Shown piece by piece: positions 4,966-6,207 of a DNA stretch of 6,207 bases. Below the pieces are notes generated by a model. The model searched no databases and was not told the origin of the DNA. It saw only the letters and a list, made by a program, of their open reading frames with translations. The DNA is from Actinomycetes bacterium. Its GTDB lineage: Bacteria; Actinomycetota; Actinomycetes; Actinomycetales; Cellulomonadaceae. The stretch spans positions 1 to 6,207 of the forward strand of contig JAEXPS010000237.1 in the NCBI GenBank assembly GCA_023438885.1. The letters run 5' to 3'. A program made the translations under genes and the position numbers. Numbering within the stretch: position 1 is the stretch's first letter; every line of letters starts with the position of its first letter.

Positions 4966-6207
4966 CGCCGCGCCTTCGCCTGCTCGTCCATCTGCTCGCC
5001 CAGCCAGTCCATGAAGGTCTTGGTGCGCGTGGAGGAGGCGACGAGCACCGCGACCGCGGCCAACGCCGCCTGGAGGGCGAGCAGGGACGGCGGAGCCGAG
5101 GCGAGCAGGATCGCGATCCACGTCGGCAGCAGGCAGAGCACGACGAGGTCCGGACCGCGGGCGATCACGGCGGCGACGCCGGTCGGCACCGCGCCCATCG
5201 GCGTGGAGACCAAGGGCTTCTCCCAGCTCGGAGCCGGCCGGTAGGCCCCACGGACGGCTGCCGCCGCCCACACCGGAGCCCCGGCGACCCCGAGCGCGAG
5301 CCAGTCGCCGACGGCGCCGGCCCATCGCCCCAGGGCCGCGAACACGACGAGCGACCACACCAGCATCGCCACGGCCGGGACGATCAGGCGCGCCCGACGG
5401 GTCGCCTTCGCGCCGAGGGGCAGCAGCCGGTCCAGCACCGGAGCCATCTCGCCGTACCGGGCTCCCTCGGCGGTCGCCGAGGCGGCGATCGCCCCACCGA
5501 TCAGCACGGCCGGGAGTACGCCCGCGGCACCCGCGAGCCGCGGCACCACGGTGGCCAGCACGGGCAGCAGCGCCGCCAGCACCAGCTGCACCAGGTGCCG
5601 GGGAGACCGCCGCAGCACCGCCAGGTCGGCCGTGACCAGGGCGGAGACCGGACCGCGCGCGGTGCGCAGCCGGGACACCCACCGCCGTGTCGGCGCGGCC
5701 GTGCCGACGGACAGCGCACGGCCGAGCTCGCGGGAGTCGAACGAGACGACGGCCCCCATCGCCTGGCTCGCCACCGCCCCGCCCTCGCGCAGGCTGCCTG
5801 CCGGGATGGCACGCAGCCGCCGGTCGACCAGCAGCGCCAGCCCGGCGGCGACGGCCGCCAGGGCCGCCACCGCGGGCCAGGACGGCGTCGGGGTGTCGAG
5901 GTCGAGGTCGGCGACGGTGAGGGCGACGGCCAGCGCCCCGGCGGCAGCCAGGATCAGGTCGCCCACGAGCGAGGTGCGCCGCCGCGGCACTCCCGCGGAC
6001 TGGACCAGGGCCAGCCCCAGCACCACCGCCACCGCGACGAGCCCTCCCGCGAGCGCGCTGTGCAGCACCGCCGTCGCGGCCGAGCCTCGCAGCACGGTGT
6101 CCAGCAGGGCGACGGTCAGCGCCCCGGCCACCGCCGCGACGACCGCCGCCCGCCGGAGCGCCGGCCGCAGCAGGCCGCGCCGGTCCACCGGCAGGGCCAG
6201 CCACCAT
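4962..6207 (-). CDS. Multi-pass membrane protein, DUF6297-like, 5' end outside window
   Basis: The gene runs off the right edge. The frame is open to the last base and the edge codons read WWLALPVDRR. The first in-frame start candidate, GTG at 6188, has no ribosome-binding site, so the N-terminus is probably missing. From that GTG, 408 residues are visible. Hydrophobic segments by eye lie near 12-30, 40-62, 73-93, 104-121, 198-218, 220-240, 259-278, 280-303 and one or two between 335 and 374, giving about 8-10 passes. A charged loop at about 122-197 contains VSFDSREL and TRRWVSRLR. The C-terminus (SSTRTKTFMDWL, then a charged tail) is cytosolic in my reading. Pattern and loop order resemble actinobacterial DUF6297 proteins, often found beside an ABC transporter ATPase, but I recognise this only from memory. 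It may be the permease-like part of an exporter; the substrate is unknown. Its stop overlaps the rsmD start by 4 nt, so the two are probably co-transcribed. Confidence 0.75.
   Translation of the reverse strand, partial: WWLALPVDRRGLLRPALRRAAVVAAVAGALTVALLDTVLRGSAATAVLHSALAGGLVAVAVVLGLALVQSAGVPRRRTSLVGDLILAAAGALAVALTVADLDLDTPTPSWPAVAALAAVAAGLALLVDRRLRAIPAGSLREGGAVASQAMGAVVSFDSRELGRALSVGTAAPTRRWVSRLRTARGPVSALVTADLAVLRRSPRHLVQLVLAALLPVLATVVPRLAGAAGVLPAVLIGGAIAASATAEGARYGEMAPVLDRLLPLGAKATRRARLIVPAVAMLVWSLVVFAALGRWAGAVGDWLALGVAGAPVWAAAAVRGAYRPAPSWEKPLVSTPMGAVPTGVAAVIARGPDLVVLCLLPTWIAILLASAPPSLLALQAALAAVAVLVASSTRTKTFMDWLGEQMDEQAKARR

Noticed and set aside
4408..6207. Single 599-residue minus-strand protein fusing a long N-terminal region to RsmD
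   Set aside because: The first ~414 residues are Arg/Gly/Ala-rich and lie out of frame with the membrane protein that clearly occupies this DNA. The RsmD part has its own ATG, GAAGG site and normal length.

Overview
The window is very GC-rich DNA from an actinobacterium. All nine genes lie on the minus strand, so they read from the right edge to the left. Gene order (rsmD, coaD, a SepIVA-like gene, DUF177, rpmF, rnc, mutM), frequent GTG starts and ATGA stop/start overlaps all fit Actinomycetota. A Micrococcales lineage near Cellulomonadaceae is my best guess from protein style, but the sequence alone does not prove it.

Layout in transcription order: (1) The 3' part of a multi-pass membrane protein, resembling the DUF6297 family, enters at the right edge and overlaps rsmD (16S rRNA m2G966 methyltransferase) by ATGA. 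(2) A structured gap of 95 nt follows, with two adjacent hairpins and a -10-like box placed so that coaD could be transcribed leaderless. (3) coaD (coenzyme A biosynthesis) overlaps by ATGA a short gene encoding a coiled-coil protein that resembles mycobacterial SepIVA (Rv2927c). (4) A 93-nt gap carries a plausible promoter. It is followed by a tight cluster: DUF177/YceD, rpmF (ribosomal protein bL32), rnc (RNase III) and mutM (formamidopyrimidine-DNA glycosylase), with gaps of 2, 17 and 6 nt. (5) After 32 nt comes a NarL/FixJ response regulator close in sequence to DevR/DosR, then 71 nt to the window edge with a short hairpin.

The genes group by function. rsmD, DUF177, rpmF and rnc concern ribosome construction and rRNA processing, mutM repairs oxidised guanine, coaD makes a CoA precursor, and the SepIVA-like protein probably acts in septation or polar growth. 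This is mostly a conserved housekeeping neighbourhood and I see no new defence or mobile system. The points worth a second look are the shortened SepIVA-like protein, a CoaD with unusual residues around the ATP site, the hairpin/leaderless boundary before coaD, the DevR-like regulator after mutM, and the membrane protein beside rsmD.
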